A stretch of 64,000 nt of DNA, taken from NCBI GenBank assembly GCA_004297725.1, contig SCUS01000071.1, positions 124,001 to 188,000 on the forward strand, given 5' to 3'. The position numbers and the translations under genes are program-made. Within the stretch, counting starts at the first letter, position 1, and the number at the start of each line of letters is the position of its first letter. The DNA comes from Myxococcaceae bacterium (lineage in GTDB: Bacteria; Myxococcota_A; Polyangia; Polyangiales; Ga0077539). Shown piece by piece: positions 41,049 to 50,515 of this stretch. A model generated the notes under the pieces. The model saw nothing but the letters and a program-made list of their open reading frames with translations, was not told where the DNA came from and did not search any database.

Positions 41049-41735
41049 ATGTCCCGCGACGAGGCGCCCGAGCGCGAGCGAGCGCGTCTGCGCGTCGTCC
41101 TCTGGACGGTGTTCAACGCCGTGGCCGGGGTGATCCTGCTCTCGCGGCTCCCGGGCTCCGACGGGAGGAGCGCCGCGGCGATCGGCCTCCTCAACAACGC
41201 GATCCTCGTCGGCTTCACGCTCCGCCGTCGCGACCCGGTGATGGCGCGGCTGCTGCTCTTCGGGCTCAGCGCCGGGGTCGTCGAGCTCGCCGCGGACGCG
41301 TGGCTCGTCGACGTCACCGGCACCCTCGACTACTCCGTGAGCCACAGCGCGATGGTGTGGCGCTCGCCGTGGTGGATGATCATGGCCTGGGAGGTCGTCG
41401 CGGTGCAGTTCGCGTACATCGGGCTGCGGCTCGGCGAGCGCTTCGGGGCGCGCGGCTTCCTCCTCGGGGGCCTGCTCGGCGCGGTCAACATCCCCTTCTA
41501 CGAGGAGATGGCGCGGCGCCTCGGCTGGTGGCGCTACGGGGGCTGCCCGATGCTCTCCCACACCCCGTACTTCATCATCCTCGGAGAGCTGTTGCTGCTC
41601 ACCTGCTTCGGGGTGCTCGCGAAGAGCGTGCGCGGGGGATCACCGTGGAGGGTGTTCGCCTCGGGCGTGCTGGCGGGCGCGAGCATCTTCGCCTCCTACG
41701 CCATCGCCTGGGTGCTCGTCGGGGGCGGCGGGTGA
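41049..41735 (+). CDS. Multi-pass membrane protein, unknown
   Basis: A 228-residue protein with about six or seven hydrophobic segments (for example VVLWTVFNAVAGVILL, LLLFGLSAGVVELAA, WWMIMAWEVVAVQFAY, YFIILGELLLLTCFGVL, VFASGVLAGASIFASYAIAW). Conserved-looking polar features between the helices include NNAILVGF, the acidic EEMARRLGWW, and two histidines. I do not recognise a family with confidence. It is a single gene, divergent from the thioredoxin-rhodanese gene across 176 bp (40873-41048) that hold only the putative promoters. The gene downstream is convergent. Confidence 0.68.
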   Translation: MSRDEAPERERARLRVVLWTVFNAVAGVILLSRLPGSDGRSAAAIGLLNNAILVGFTLRRRDPVMARLLLFGLSAGVVELAADAWLVDVTGTLDYSVSHSAMVWRSPWWMIMAWEVVAVQFAYIGLRLGERFGARGFLLGGLLGAVNIPFYEEMARRLGWWRYGGCPMLSHTPYFIILGELLLLTCFGVLAKSVRGGSPWRVFASGVLAGASIFASYAIAWVLVGGGG

Positions 41736-41756
41736 CCCGGCGTCGGCCCGCTTCAG

Positions 41757-41849
41757 GTGCCCGGCGCAGTCGTCGGTGATCGCGTCGCCGTGGCTCACGG
41801 TGAGGGTCTTCCACGGCTTCGCGGCGAGCCCCACGAGGAAGCCCCGCAC
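41757..41849 (-). pseudogene. Possible 3' remnant of a metallo-hydrolase-like gene
   Basis: Reading minus from 41849, about 31 residues (FLVGLAAKPWKTLTVSHGD then AITDDCAGHLKRA) look like the C-terminal end of a metallo-beta-lactamase-fold protein, where a strand ends in SHGD and a helix follows. No start, body or ribosome binding site is present. The frame continues past the expected end into the membrane gene. It may be a relic or chance. Confidence 0.2.
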
Positions 41850-41866
41850 CCTGAGCCGACGCGCCG

Positions 41867-44800
41867 TCAGCCCTTGTGCACCAGCGGGTCGCGGTCGAGC
41901 AGGTACCGCCGCAGGATGCCCTCCTGCGACGGCGTGAGGCGCAGCAGCCGCGCTCCGAAGCCCGGGTGCGGCTCGCTCAGCGAGGCCTCGACGGCGTAGA
42001 CCACCTCGGCCTCGGTCTCGATGATCCCGCCGCCTGCGAAGCGCATGGCCACGGTCACCACCGACCCGAGCGGCGGGAGCTTGCGGTAGGTCTGCACGAA
42101 GACCCCGCCGTCGCGCACCACGTCGCGGTCGACGCCCGCCGGGACGAAGAAGTTCGACACCGACACGGCGCCGAGCTCGGTCTCGAAGCGCACCCGCATG
42201 GTCGCCGGCGCGGACTCGACGACGCCCGCGAGGGGCGGCATCTCATAGGGCGCCGTATGCACCTCCGGCCGCCGCGCCGGAGGCGGAGGGACCGACGAGC
42301 GTCGCACCGCCGCCCCCCCAGAAGGCGCCGCCAGCGATGGGGCCGGCCCGACCGGGTGCACCATCTCCGCGGCCGGCGCGGCGCTCGCCACGGCCACCGC
42401 GAGGCCCCCTTCGGCGAGCTTCTTCTCCAGGCGCTCGAGCACCGCGACCATGGTGGTGAGCACGTCGGGCAGCGTGCCGAGCCCGTGCTGCGTCGCGCGC
42501 ATCACCGGGCCGAGCGTGGCCGCGAGGCCCGACAGCCGGTCGACGATCGCGTTCGCGCTCGCCTCGGGCCCCGGGACCTTCACCTCCAGCGTCGGCCGCG
42601 CCACCGCCCGGAGCGCGGCCTCCAGGCCCGCGAGCTGCGGAGCGAGCACCTTGGCCATGCTCGATCGCTCGTCGACCGAGCGCTCCGACGCGCGGGTGAT
42701 CTCCGTGCGCATGCGCTCGAGCTCCTCGCCGAGCGTGGAGAGCGTGCCGGTGACCCGGGCGACGGGGTCGTCGTCCTTGCCGCCGACGCGCTTCTGCCGC
42801 GCGAACTCCTTCTTGATCGCCGCCCAGCGGGCCTGCTGCTCCTCGGACATCCGTCCCCGCAGCTCGGCCAGCTTGAGGAGGTTCTGCTCGGCGCCGGTGG
42901 TGAGGGTCTGCGACTCGCTCGCGTAGTGGTCGTCGATGAGCCGCTCGACCTCGTCGGCGGTGTGCGCGGAGACCACCTTCTCGGCGATCTTGTTCATGTT
43001 GCGGTAGCTGCCCTGGAGCTTGAACGCGGGCTCCGTGCGGTAGCTGTCCTCCTGCGACGCGCTGCGGATGTACTCCGCGTTGACCGCCAGCAGCACCCGC
43101 TGGGCGAGCATCAGGTTGCGCAGCACGGCGGTGACCTCCGCGACCTCCGCGGCGCTGTAGGGGTGCGCCAGCTCCGTCGAGGGGATGACCTCGCCCGCGG
43201 CCATGCGGATGAGCTTGTCGAGGTCCTTCGGGTCTCGGCCCGCGAGCGGGGCGAGGGTGGCGTTGGAGGTGAGGGAGTTCTCCAGATAGGAGCGGGCGAA
43301 GGCGTCGTCGCGCCCGCCGAGGATGTCGCCGAGGTTGTACGTGTCGGCGCGGTTGGCGAGCATGTCGGGGATGCGGAAGCGCGCCCCCGACTCGGTGTAC
43401 GGGTTGCCCGCCATCACCACGCAGAAGCGCTTGCCCCGGAGGTCGTAGGTGCGCGTGCGGCCCTTCCAGACGCCTTCGATGCGGCGCGACCCGTCGCAGA
43501 GCGAGATGAACTTCTGGAGCAGCTCGGGGTTGGTGTGCTGGATGTCGTCCAGGTAGAGCATCACGTTGTTGCCCATCTCCAGCGCGAGGTTGATCTTCTC
43601 CACCTCCTGCCGGGACGTGGCGTTGGGGGCCTCCGTCGGGTCGAGGCTCACCACCCCGTGGCCCAGCGACGGGCCGTTCACCTTCACGAACACCAAGCCC
43701 AGCTTGCTGGCGACGTACTCCATCAGCGTCGTCTTGCCGTAGCCCGGCGGCGAGACCAGCAGCAGCAGGCCCATGAGGTCGGTGCGCTTGGCGTCCCCGG
43801 CGGCCCCGAGCTGCTTGGCCAGGTTGGCCCCCACCAGCGGGAGGTACACCTCGTCGATGAGCTGGTTGCGCACGAAGCTCGAGAGCACCCGCGCGGCGAA
43901 CTCGTCGAGCCGCAGCCGGTGCCGCTCCCTCGCCGCCGCCTCGGAGCGCGCCTTGCGGTACGCCCGCCACCGAGGCAGCCGGTCTTCGACGTAGCCCTCC
44001 AGCCGCGACAGGAACTCATCCAGCCGCAGCGACATCGCCCGCTCTCGCACCCTCGGGTGCTGCCCCAGCATCCCCTCGACCGTGGCCTCCAGCGCCACGC
44101 TGCTGGCCTCCCGCTCGACCCGCCGCGCGGTGACCAGCGCCACCGCCACCTCGCGCGCGAAGGCCGCCCCGCCCGGGGTGCGCGCCGCGAAGCCCTCCAC
44201 CCAGCGCAGCGCCAGCGCCAGCACCTCGGCGGGAAACTTCTCCATCGCCCGCACGTCGTCCTCGAAGGGCAGCCTCGCCCCCGCCTCGTGCGCCGCCTGG
44301 AGAAACGCGTCCCTCAGCGCCACGGCCTCGCCCGAGAGGACGCACTTCGTCTTCCCGCCGCCGAGCTCCTCCACGAGGTAGCGCCCCGCCCTCCGTCGCT
44401 CCCCTTCGCTCGCCGGGATCTTCCAATGCACGCTCGTCGCCACGATGGCCCCGGTGAGCTCCCGGGTGATCTCGTCCTGCGCGTCGGCCGCGCCGGTGAT
44501 CGCCCTCAGCCTCGCCGCGCTCCGACAGCGCCTCGTGAGCAGCGCCCTCGCGGCGTCCTCGAGGGTCGCCAGGTGCAGCACCCCCAGCGCCCTCGCGCTG
44601 CTCTCGTGACGCAGCGTCCCGGCCGCGCCCAGCAGCGCCACCAGCTTCGCCAGGATCATCGCCGCGTCGACGTCGTGCACCCCGCGCTCGTAGCCCTCGT
44701 CGTGCCGGCCGGCCGCCGCCGCGCGCACCGTCGCGAGCAGCGCGCCCTCGGCGAGCGACTCCTGCTTCAGCCGGTCGAGCGAGAGTCCGCGCTCGCCCCG

Positions 44801-47644
44801 CAGGGCGTCGGTGAGCACCGTGTAGGCGAGGTACTCTCCCCGGTAGACCTCCGGGGACTCGCTCGGCAGCCCCTGCTCCCAGAGGTCGCGGGCCTCGGCG
44901 AGCACCGCGTCCTCGATGGGCTCGAAGTAGTCCGTCCCGGTGAGGTGCGCCTCGAGCTGCCCCTCCCTGGGGACGATGGTCAGCTCCAGGGGCTCGGTGT
45001 TCACGAAGAACCGGTGCCGCCCCAGCTTGATGACGTTGTCGGCGCCCTCGAAGAGGTCGCTCCGGTCGCGCAGGGCGCGCAGCCCGTCCTGCTTCGCCGA
45101 GCGGATGCGGCCGTCGATCTCGTCGGCCTTCACCGTGTCGTTGAGCCCGCGGAGCTGCTCGACCAGCTCGCGGGCCTTGGTGACCATCGGGTCGCCCGCG
45201 AAGAAGGAGTTGAGCTCCTCCGCCGTCGCGAAGGCCCGCGCCCTGCGGAGCACGCCCTGGAGGATGCGGTCGGCGGCGTTGAGGAGGTTCTGCGCGCGCT
45301 TCTGCCGCTCGTCGAGCAGCGCCTGCCGCCGCGCGCTGAAGGCGTCGTGGAGCTCCTCGCGGCGCGTGGCCAGCTCGGTGGCGAACTCGTCGAACTCCCC
45401 GAAGCGGCCCTCCAGCTCCTCGACCTGCACCAGCAGCCGGGAGAGCGAGGCGTCGCACTTCTCCGGCGAGTCGGCCACCGCCAGCGCGCTCTGCACCGAC
45501 TGCTGGAAGACCTTCACCTGCACGCCGAACTCGGCCCGGCCCTCGGAGCCCCGCAGCTCCTTCGCGCGCGACTGCACGATGGCGCGCGCCCGGTTGAGCT
45601 GCGCGAAGACCTCGCTCACCGCGTCGAGGATCTTCGTGCGCATCGTCGGGTCGTCGACCTCGAGTCCCGCCACGGTCTCCGAGAGCACCGTCAGCCCCTC
45701 GTGGACGGCGTCGACCTCCTTCACCAGCGGGGCGAGCTCCACCGTGCGAGAGGCCTTGCCCGCCCGGTCGACCGCGGCCGCGATGGCGTCGAGCAGCGGC
45801 CGGAGCGAGTCGGCGCCGGAGAGGAAGTCCGCCGCGGCGAAGCTGGTCTCCTTGAAGCGGGCGTCGACCTCGGACTCCAGCGCGTCGACCCGGGGAAGGT
45901 CCATGTAGCGCAGCTCGCGCAGCGTCCCGAGGGAGCCCCGCTGACGGCGCAGCGCCGTGAGCGAGTCCATGAAGGACGCCGCGGAGCGAAGGTCCTGCGG
46001 GCGACCGGAGAGCAGCTCGCGCTGGTGCTCCTCGGCCTTCGCCAGCGCCTCGGCGGCGCGCCTGCGGATGGCCTCGACCTTCTCGAACTCGTCGATGATC
46101 TGCCCGGCGATGCCGCGCAGCTCCTTCACCGTCGAGAGCAGGTCGAAGGCCTCCTCGTGGCCGAGCCAGTGGAACGCGTCCACCATCCGCCCGGTCGCCG
46201 CGATGAGGTCCTCCCAGGTCTGCCGGGTGGGGGTGTCGGTGTTGGCGAGGCGCTTCAGCGAGAGCGACTCGGAGATGCCACGCACCAGGTCGGGGTTGCC
46301 CACCTTGGCCAGGAAGGACCCCGTCACCGGCGCCGCCGCCGCGAACTCCGCGGAGGTGAAGGGCGTGCGCCAGACCTGCATCGGGTGGACGCGCGTGGGC
46401 TCGTCGCCCGGCGCCGCGCGCACCACGATCAGGGTCCCGTCTTCGAACAGCGAATACCCGTGGCAGGAGATGGGCGAGGCCACCTCCTTGCGAATCAGGT
46501 TGTACGGGAAGAGCAGGTAGCTCCCGTCGGCGTCCCGGTAGAAGACGTAGAGCACGTCCTCCCCGTTGGGCGCCTTCAGCACGCGCTCGAAGTGCATCGG
46601 ACCGCCGCTGGTCTCGAAGCGCTTGTGCTCCCCCGTGAGGAGGTAATAACCGTCGGGGTAGAGCACCCCCTGGTCCTCCGGGAGCGCGAGGCACGCCTGC
46701 TCGATGGAGTCGACGCGCAGCACCTGCCGGCGCCGCGGGTTGTAGATGAAGTGCCGCGCCGTCGTCTCGCGGTAGGGCTTCACCCGCAGCAGGATCAGCG
46801 CCCCGAGCCGCGCGTACGCGATCTGCGCGTCGTCGAGGGCCTGGTTGGCGTCCTCCACGGGCTCGGAGTAGAGCCCCTGGCCCGTCGTGGTGTTGTTCTC
46901 GACCTTGATGGTGAGGTCGCCGCCGATGGTCTCGACGAAGACCTCGTCGAGGATGCTCACGTGGGGGTGGCGCCCATGCACCTGGTCGTCGCGGGTGGTG
47001 ACCTTCCAGGCGAAGTCGTGCGCCCTCGGCCGGACGTGGTCGTCCTCGCCGCGCGCGTCCATGTACGAGACCCTGCCCGACGCGTCGATGCCCCAGCGCA
47101 TCACCCGCTTGTCGCGCTCGCCGGCGCCCGTGTTGAACACCGCGAGCAGCCGCTGGTCGGTGCGCCGGAGCTGCCCCAGCCGGGCGTCGCGCACGTAGCG
47201 GAAGAGGTCGGTGAAGTCCTTCTGGAAGCGCTCGTCCGAGAAGATCCCGCCGTCTTCGAGGGGGAGGGGAGAGAGGGTGAGCGCCGCCCCGTCGGGCCGG
47301 TCGAGGCCGTAGAGCGCGAAGACGTCCGGCACCGTCACCTCGGACTTCATCCCGACGAAGACGTCGAAGCCCACCAGCAGCCTCGGGCCGATCGCCACGA
47401 TGTCCCGAGGGAGGCAGTTGTTCTCCGTGCGCACCCGCTCGGTCGCGATCAGCGCGAGCTCGCTCCCGCCGAAGACCTCCTTGCGTCGGGCGTTGAGCCG
47501 CTCGGCCTTCTGCGAGAGCGCCTCGGCGGTAGAGAGGAGCCGCCGACGGATGACCTCGTAGCTGCCGCCGAGTTCATCCGTCGTCGTCGTGGCCGCGCCC
47601 GTCGGCGCGTTCGGGGGGGGAGCGTCCGGCGAGGCGTCGGCCAT
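41867..47644 (-). CDS. Giant AAA ATPase (DUF3686, 'DNA repair ATPase' family) with PilZ-like tail
   Basis: A 1925-residue protein. The N-terminal half (to about 560) matches the DUF3686-type proteins often labelled DNA repair ATPase. Long helical, coiled-coil-rich regions follow (about 560-1250). An AAA domain has Walker A SPPGYGKTT (Lys1304), Walker B NVMLYLDDIQ, and a sensor asparagine in VMAGNPYTESG. A Pro/Ala-rich linker (about 1745-1800) leads to a C-terminal PilZ-like domain (about 1805-1920; MRVRFETELGAVSVSNFF, GFGARLLRLTPSQEGILRRYL). The gene starts 6 bp after the flotillin-like yqiK stop, so the two are co-expressed. This linkage argues for a membrane-remodelling or scaffold partner role rather than DNA repair. 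The PilZ-like tail lacks an obvious RxxxR c-di-GMP motif. Confidence 0.83.
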   Translation of the reverse strand: MADASPDAPPPNAPTGAATTTTDELGGSYEVIRRRLLSTAEALSQKAERLNARRKEVFGGSELALIATERVRTENNCLPRDIVAIGPRLLVGFDVFVGMKSEVTVPDVFALYGLDRPDGAALTLSPLPLEDGGIFSDERFQKDFTDLFRYVRDARLGQLRRTDQRLLAVFNTGAGERDKRVMRWGIDASGRVSYMDARGEDDHVRPRAHDFAWKVTTRDDQVHGRHPHVSILDEVFVETIGGDLTIKVENNTTTGQGLYSEPVEDANQALDDAQIAYARLGALILLRVKPYRETTARHFIYNPRRRQVLRVDSIEQACLALPEDQGVLYPDGYYLLTGEHKRFETSGGPMHFERVLKAPNGEDVLYVFYRDADGSYLLFPYNLIRKEVASPISCHGYSLFEDGTLIVVRAAPGDEPTRVHPMQVWRTPFTSAEFAAAAPVTGSFLAKVGNPDLVRGISESLSLKRLANTDTPTRQTWEDLIAATGRMVDAFHWLGHEEAFDLLSTVKELRGIAGQIIDEFEKVEAIRRRAAEALAKAEEHQRELLSGRPQDLRSAASFMDSLTALRRQRGSLGTLRELRYMDLPRVDALESEVDARFKETSFAAADFLSGADSLRPLLDAIAAAVDRAGKASRTVELAPLVKEVDAVHEGLTVLSETVAGLEVDDPTMRTKILDAVSEVFAQLNRARAIVQSRAKELRGSEGRAEFGVQVKVFQQSVQSALAVADSPEKCDASLSRLLVQVEELEGRFGEFDEFATELATRREELHDAFSARRQALLDERQKRAQNLLNAADRILQGVLRRARAFATAEELNSFFAGDPMVTKARELVEQLRGLNDTVKADEIDGRIRSAKQDGLRALRDRSDLFEGADNVIKLGRHRFFVNTEPLELTIVPREGQLEAHLTGTDYFEPIEDAVLAEARDLWEQGLPSESPEVYRGEYLAYTVLTDALRGERGLSLDRLKQESLAEGALLATVRAAAAGRHDEGYERGVHDVDAAMILAKLVALLGAAGTLRHESSARALGVLHLATLEDAARALLTRRCRSAARLRAITGAADAQDEITRELTGAIVATSVHWKIPASEGERRRAGRYLVEELGGGKTKCVLSGEAVALRDAFLQAAHEAGARLPFEDDVRAMEKFPAEVLALALRWVEGFAARTPGGAAFAREVAVALVTARRVEREASSVALEATVEGMLGQHPRVRERAMSLRLDEFLSRLEGYVEDRLPRWRAYRKARSEAAARERHRLRLDEFAARVLSSFVRNQLIDEVYLPLVGANLAKQLGAAGDAKRTDLMGLLLLVSPPGYGKTTLMEYVASKLGLVFVKVNGPSLGHGVVSLDPTEAPNATSRQEVEKINLALEMGNNVMLYLDDIQHTNPELLQKFISLCDGSRRIEGVWKGRTRTYDLRGKRFCVVMAGNPYTESGARFRIPDMLANRADTYNLGDILGGRDDAFARSYLENSLTSNATLAPLAGRDPKDLDKLIRMAAGEVIPSTELAHPYSAAEVAEVTAVLRNLMLAQRVLLAVNAEYIRSASQEDSYRTEPAFKLQGSYRNMNKIAEKVVSAHTADEVERLIDDHYASESQTLTTGAEQNLLKLAELRGRMSEEQQARWAAIKKEFARQKRVGGKDDDPVARVTGTLSTLGEELERMRTEITRASERSVDERSSMAKVLAPQLAGLEAALRAVARPTLEVKVPGPEASANAIVDRLSGLAATLGPVMRATQHGLGTLPDVLTTMVAVLERLEKKLAEGGLAVAVASAAPAAEMVHPVGPAPSLAAPSGGAAVRRSSVPPPPARRPEVHTAPYEMPPLAGVVESAPATMRVRFETELGAVSVSNFFVPAGVDRDVVRDGGVFVQTYRKLPPLGSVVTVAMRFAGGGIIETEAEVVYAVEASLSEPHPGFGARLLRLTPSQEGILRRYLLDRDPLVHKG

Positions 47645-47650
47645 GTTGGA

Positions 47651-49447
47651 TCAGCCCTTCGGAGCGTCGTCCGCGGAGATCGAGCCGAGCTGGCTCATCA
47701 GTCCCTTGAGCACCTCGCTCTGGTCGACCGCGCCGTCGATGGACTGACCCACCGTCACCGCGCGGATGAAGCGCTCGAAGAAGGCCCCGTCGCCGCCCAC
47801 GATGTTGATCTTGGCGTGCTCGAAGGCCGCGCGCAGCACCTCGGCCTGCACCCCCGCGACGTCCCTCTTGGCCCGGATCGACTCCAGCGAGATCACCTTC
47901 TGCTGGTCGAGCCGCAGCCTGAACTCCTCGTGCTCGCGGCTCACGCTGTCGAGCGCCTTCATCGCCTCGGCCTTCTCGCCGATGCCCGATGCCTCCGCGC
48001 TCATCTTCGCGCGGATCGCGCTCGCCTCCGCCGCGCCGGTCAGCTCCAGCGCCTTGGCGTCGGCCTCGCGCACCCTCGCCGCCGCGAGGCCCGCCGCCGA
48101 GGCCTCGGCCTGCGTGCCCTCCGCGAGGCGCACCTTCGCCCGCGACTGCTTGTCCGCCACCTCGAGGTCGGCCTCCGCCAGCACCAGCCGCTGCCGCGCC
48201 TGCGCCTTGGCGACCTCCTCGGACGCCTCCGCCGCCCGCACCTGCTTCGTGCTGAGCTGCGTCGCCTCCGCGTCCGCGGCGATCTTCATCCCCTCGCGGT
48301 GGCGGTTGGCCTCGGCGATGGCGCGCACGTCCTTGATGCGCTCCTCCTCCTCCGCGACGGTCTTGTCGACGGCGATGCGCCCGCGCACCACCTCCGCGAT
48401 CTCCCGCTTCTGCCGCTCGATCTCGGCCTGCCGGGTGATCTGCTGGGCGATCACGTCGTTCTCCCGCGTGGTGATCTCCATCTGCCGCGCCCGCTCGACG
48501 CGCTCGATCTCCACGGCGATCTCGCGCTCCTTGTTCTTCATGGCGACGAGCACCGCGCGCTCGCGGGCCTGCTGCGCCACCAGGGTCTCCTCGGAGTTCT
48601 TCTCGTGCGCGAGCAGCGTGCGCTTGGCCTCCTCGTTGGCGATGCGCTGGGCCTCGTTCTGCTCCCGCGACTGCGCGATGGAGACCTCCTTGTTCTTGCG
48701 CGCCTCGGCCTCCGAGCGCTTCTGCTCGAAGCGGAAGATCGCCTCGTCGCCGGCCAGGTTCTGCGACCCGGTCTCCATGCGCTCCTTCTGCCGGAGCTCG
48801 TTGGTCTTGAGGTTCTGGGTCACCGTGAGGTCGGTGATCTTCCGGATGCCTTCGGCGTCCATGATGTTGTTCTGGTCGAGCGACTCGATCGGCGTCTGCT
48901 CCAGGTAGTCGATGGCGCAGTCGTCCATCACGAACCCGTTCAGGTCCTTGCCGATGATCTCGATGATCGAGTCCTTGAAGTGGTCGCGCTCCTTGTAGAG
49001 GTCCTCGAAGTTCATGCGCTTGCCGACGGTCTTCAGGGCCTCGGCGAACTTCGCCTCGAAGAGCCCCTCGACGGTGGCCTGGTCGCTCGCGCGCACGCAC
49101 CCGATCGCCTGCGCCACCTTCAGCACGTCTTCGTGGGTCTTGTTGACCCGCACGAAGAAGGTGACCTTGATGTCCGCGCGGATGTTGTCCTTGCAGATCA
49201 ACCCCTCCTTGCCGCGGCGGTCGATCTCGATGGTCTTGACCGAGATGTCCATCACCTCGGCGCGGTGGATGATCGGGTAGACGATGGCCCCGGTGAACGT
49301 CACCAGAGGGTCGCTCTTCAACGTGTTGACGATGAGGGCCTTGCCCTGATCGACCTGGCGATAGAAGCGCGCCAGCAGCGCGAACACGCCGAACGCCAGC
49401 AACACCAGCGCGACCACCGCGACCAGGATGGGGATCAACTGCTCCAT
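47651..49447 (-). CDS. yqiK: Flotillin-like SPFH protein (YqiK type)
   Basis: A 598-residue membrane scaffold protein. An N-terminal membrane segment (LIPILVAVVALVLLAFGVFALLA, about 4-26) is followed by an SPFH/band-7 domain (about 30-220; GLICKDNIRADIKVTFFVRV). A long Ala/Glu/Lys/Arg-rich coiled coil (about 225-540) and a short C-terminal region come next. Flotillins oligomerise into membrane microdomain assemblies. GGAGGAG lies 6 bp before the ATG. The gene is between yqiJ (61-bp gap) and the giant AAA ATPase (6-bp gap). The YqiJ-YqiK pair is as in Escherichia coli; the ATPase is the extra component here. Confidence 0.92.
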   Translation of the reverse strand: MEQLIPILVAVVALVLLAFGVFALLARFYRQVDQGKALIVNTLKSDPLVTFTGAIVYPIIHRAEVMDISVKTIEIDRRGKEGLICKDNIRADIKVTFFVRVNKTHEDVLKVAQAIGCVRASDQATVEGLFEAKFAEALKTVGKRMNFEDLYKERDHFKDSIIEIIGKDLNGFVMDDCAIDYLEQTPIESLDQNNIMDAEGIRKITDLTVTQNLKTNELRQKERMETGSQNLAGDEAIFRFEQKRSEAEARKNKEVSIAQSREQNEAQRIANEEAKRTLLAHEKNSEETLVAQQARERAVLVAMKNKEREIAVEIERVERARQMEITTRENDVIAQQITRQAEIERQKREIAEVVRGRIAVDKTVAEEEERIKDVRAIAEANRHREGMKIAADAEATQLSTKQVRAAEASEEVAKAQARQRLVLAEADLEVADKQSRAKVRLAEGTQAEASAAGLAAARVREADAKALELTGAAEASAIRAKMSAEASGIGEKAEAMKALDSVSREHEEFRLRLDQQKVISLESIRAKRDVAGVQAEVLRAAFEHAKINIVGGDGAFFERFIRAVTVGQSIDGAVDQSEVLKGLMSQLGSISADDAPKG

Positions 49448-49508
49448 CAGACACTCCTCCGTCGAGACGTCGGGCCCGCTGCGGGCCTGCGACCCACCAG
49501 ACGCGGCG

Positions 49509-50366
49509 CTACCGTATCACCCGCTTGACCGCGTCGTCGCCCGACTTCGCCTCGGGCTCACCGGACTCCGCGTCGGACTGCGCCCCGCCCTCGACCCTCA
49601 GCGCCGTGACGCGGTCGATGGGCTCCACCAGCACGAGGCCCCGCTCAGGCTCCCAGGAGGTCACGATCACCCGGTCGCCGCGCTTGAGGGCCTCGCCGCC
49701 CTCGTGGCGCGCGTCGATCAGCAGCCCAGCGCCGCCGTCGGACACCAGCACCTGGCCGAAGCGCGCGTCGAGCCTGCCCGTCGAGACCTCCGCCAGCTTG
49801 CCCACCAGGTGCTCCCTCCGCGAGGCCTTGTTGGCCACGAAGAGCGGCGCGATGGGCCGCGCCGACAGGCTCGCCAGCTTCAGCGAGGTCAGCGCCGCCA
49901 CGACGAAGAGCAACACCCGGAACACCCCCGACGGCAGGTAGCGCGACGCCGGCTCGGCGAGCGTCAGCGCGCCCAGCACGCTCACCAGCCAGCCCCAGAT
50001 CACCAGCAGGCTCACGCTCACCGTCACCGGAAGCTGGCGCAGCCCCACCGCGCCGAGGGCGCTCAGCACCCCGTCGTCTCCGTGGTCGGCGTCTCCGTGG
50101 TCGGCGTCTCCGTGCTCGGCCTCCCCAGACTCGACCTCCCCGCCGGCGTCGATGTCCCCTCCGTGATCGAGGTGCCCGCCTGCGGCGCCATGGCCGTGGA
50201 GGGCGCCCTCCGCCGCGGCCTCGCTGCCCCCGTGCTCGGCGCCGCCCAGCAGGTCGAGGTCGACCGCGCCCATCAGCATGGAGATCCAGTAGAGCGTCAC
50301 GACGCCCAGGAGCACCGTGTACATGGCCCCCGGGAAGGTCACGACCGCGTCGAGGAGCTGCTGCAC
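49509..50366 (-). CDS. yqiJ: YqiJ/NfeD-like membrane OB-fold protein
   Basis: A 285-residue inner-membrane partner of the flotillin. The GTG start at 50366 gives VQQLLDAVVTFPGAMYTVLLGVVTLYWISML, the usual YqiJ beginning. The ORF extends 22 codons further upstream, but without family-like sequence. A first helix is followed by a His/Asp/Gly-rich loop (residues about 45-105, many HGD repeats, a possible metal-binding stretch). Two more helices come next (about 115-190). A C-terminal OB-fold (about 205-270; GKLAEVSTGRLDARFGQVLV, GDRVIVTSW) resembles NfeD domains. It is the first gene of the arm transcribed leftward. An extended -10 element lies 6 bp before the start. Confidence 0.85.
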   Translation of the reverse strand: MQQLLDAVVTFPGAMYTVLLGVVTLYWISMLMGAVDLDLLGGAEHGGSEAAAEGALHGHGAAGGHLDHGGDIDAGGEVESGEAEHGDADHGDADHGDDGVLSALGAVGLRQLPVTVSVSLLVIWGWLVSVLGALTLAEPASRYLPSGVFRVLLFVVAALTSLKLASLSARPIAPLFVANKASRREHLVGKLAEVSTGRLDARFGQVLVSDGGAGLLIDARHEGGEALKRGDRVIVTSWEPERGLVLVEPIDRVTALRVEGGAQSDAESGEPEAKSGDDAVKRVIR

Positions 50367-50372
50367 GGCCGG

Positions 50373-50381
50373 ACGATAGCA
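50373..50381 (-). promoter_or_regulatory. Extended -10 element before yqiJ
   Basis: On the minus strand TGCTATCGT ends 6 bp before the GTG at 50366. With its flanks (GG before, CCGG after) it matches the element before the radical SAM gene at 9709 in all but one core base. It supports the GTG start and a leaderless transcript. The 149-bp divergent region (50367-50515) contains no gene. Confidence 0.42.
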
Positions 50382-50515
50382 CCGAAGCCCAGCGCATCGG
50401 CCGGGGGGAGGGAGGGCGGCAATCTGCCGCACGCTGCGGTCTCCTGCGGCAGAGCGCCACCCCCGTTTGTGGCTGTTTCTCCATCTGGTTCGCTCCGTGC
50501 ACGGGGCGGCGCGCG

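Noticed and set aside
41876..49528. A 2550-codon open frame on the plus strand opposite the AAA ATPase and yqiK
   Set aside because: It is antisense to two genes with clear domains, is very rich in Arg/His/Leu/Val with no motifs, and reflects the GC-biased third positions of the real genes.
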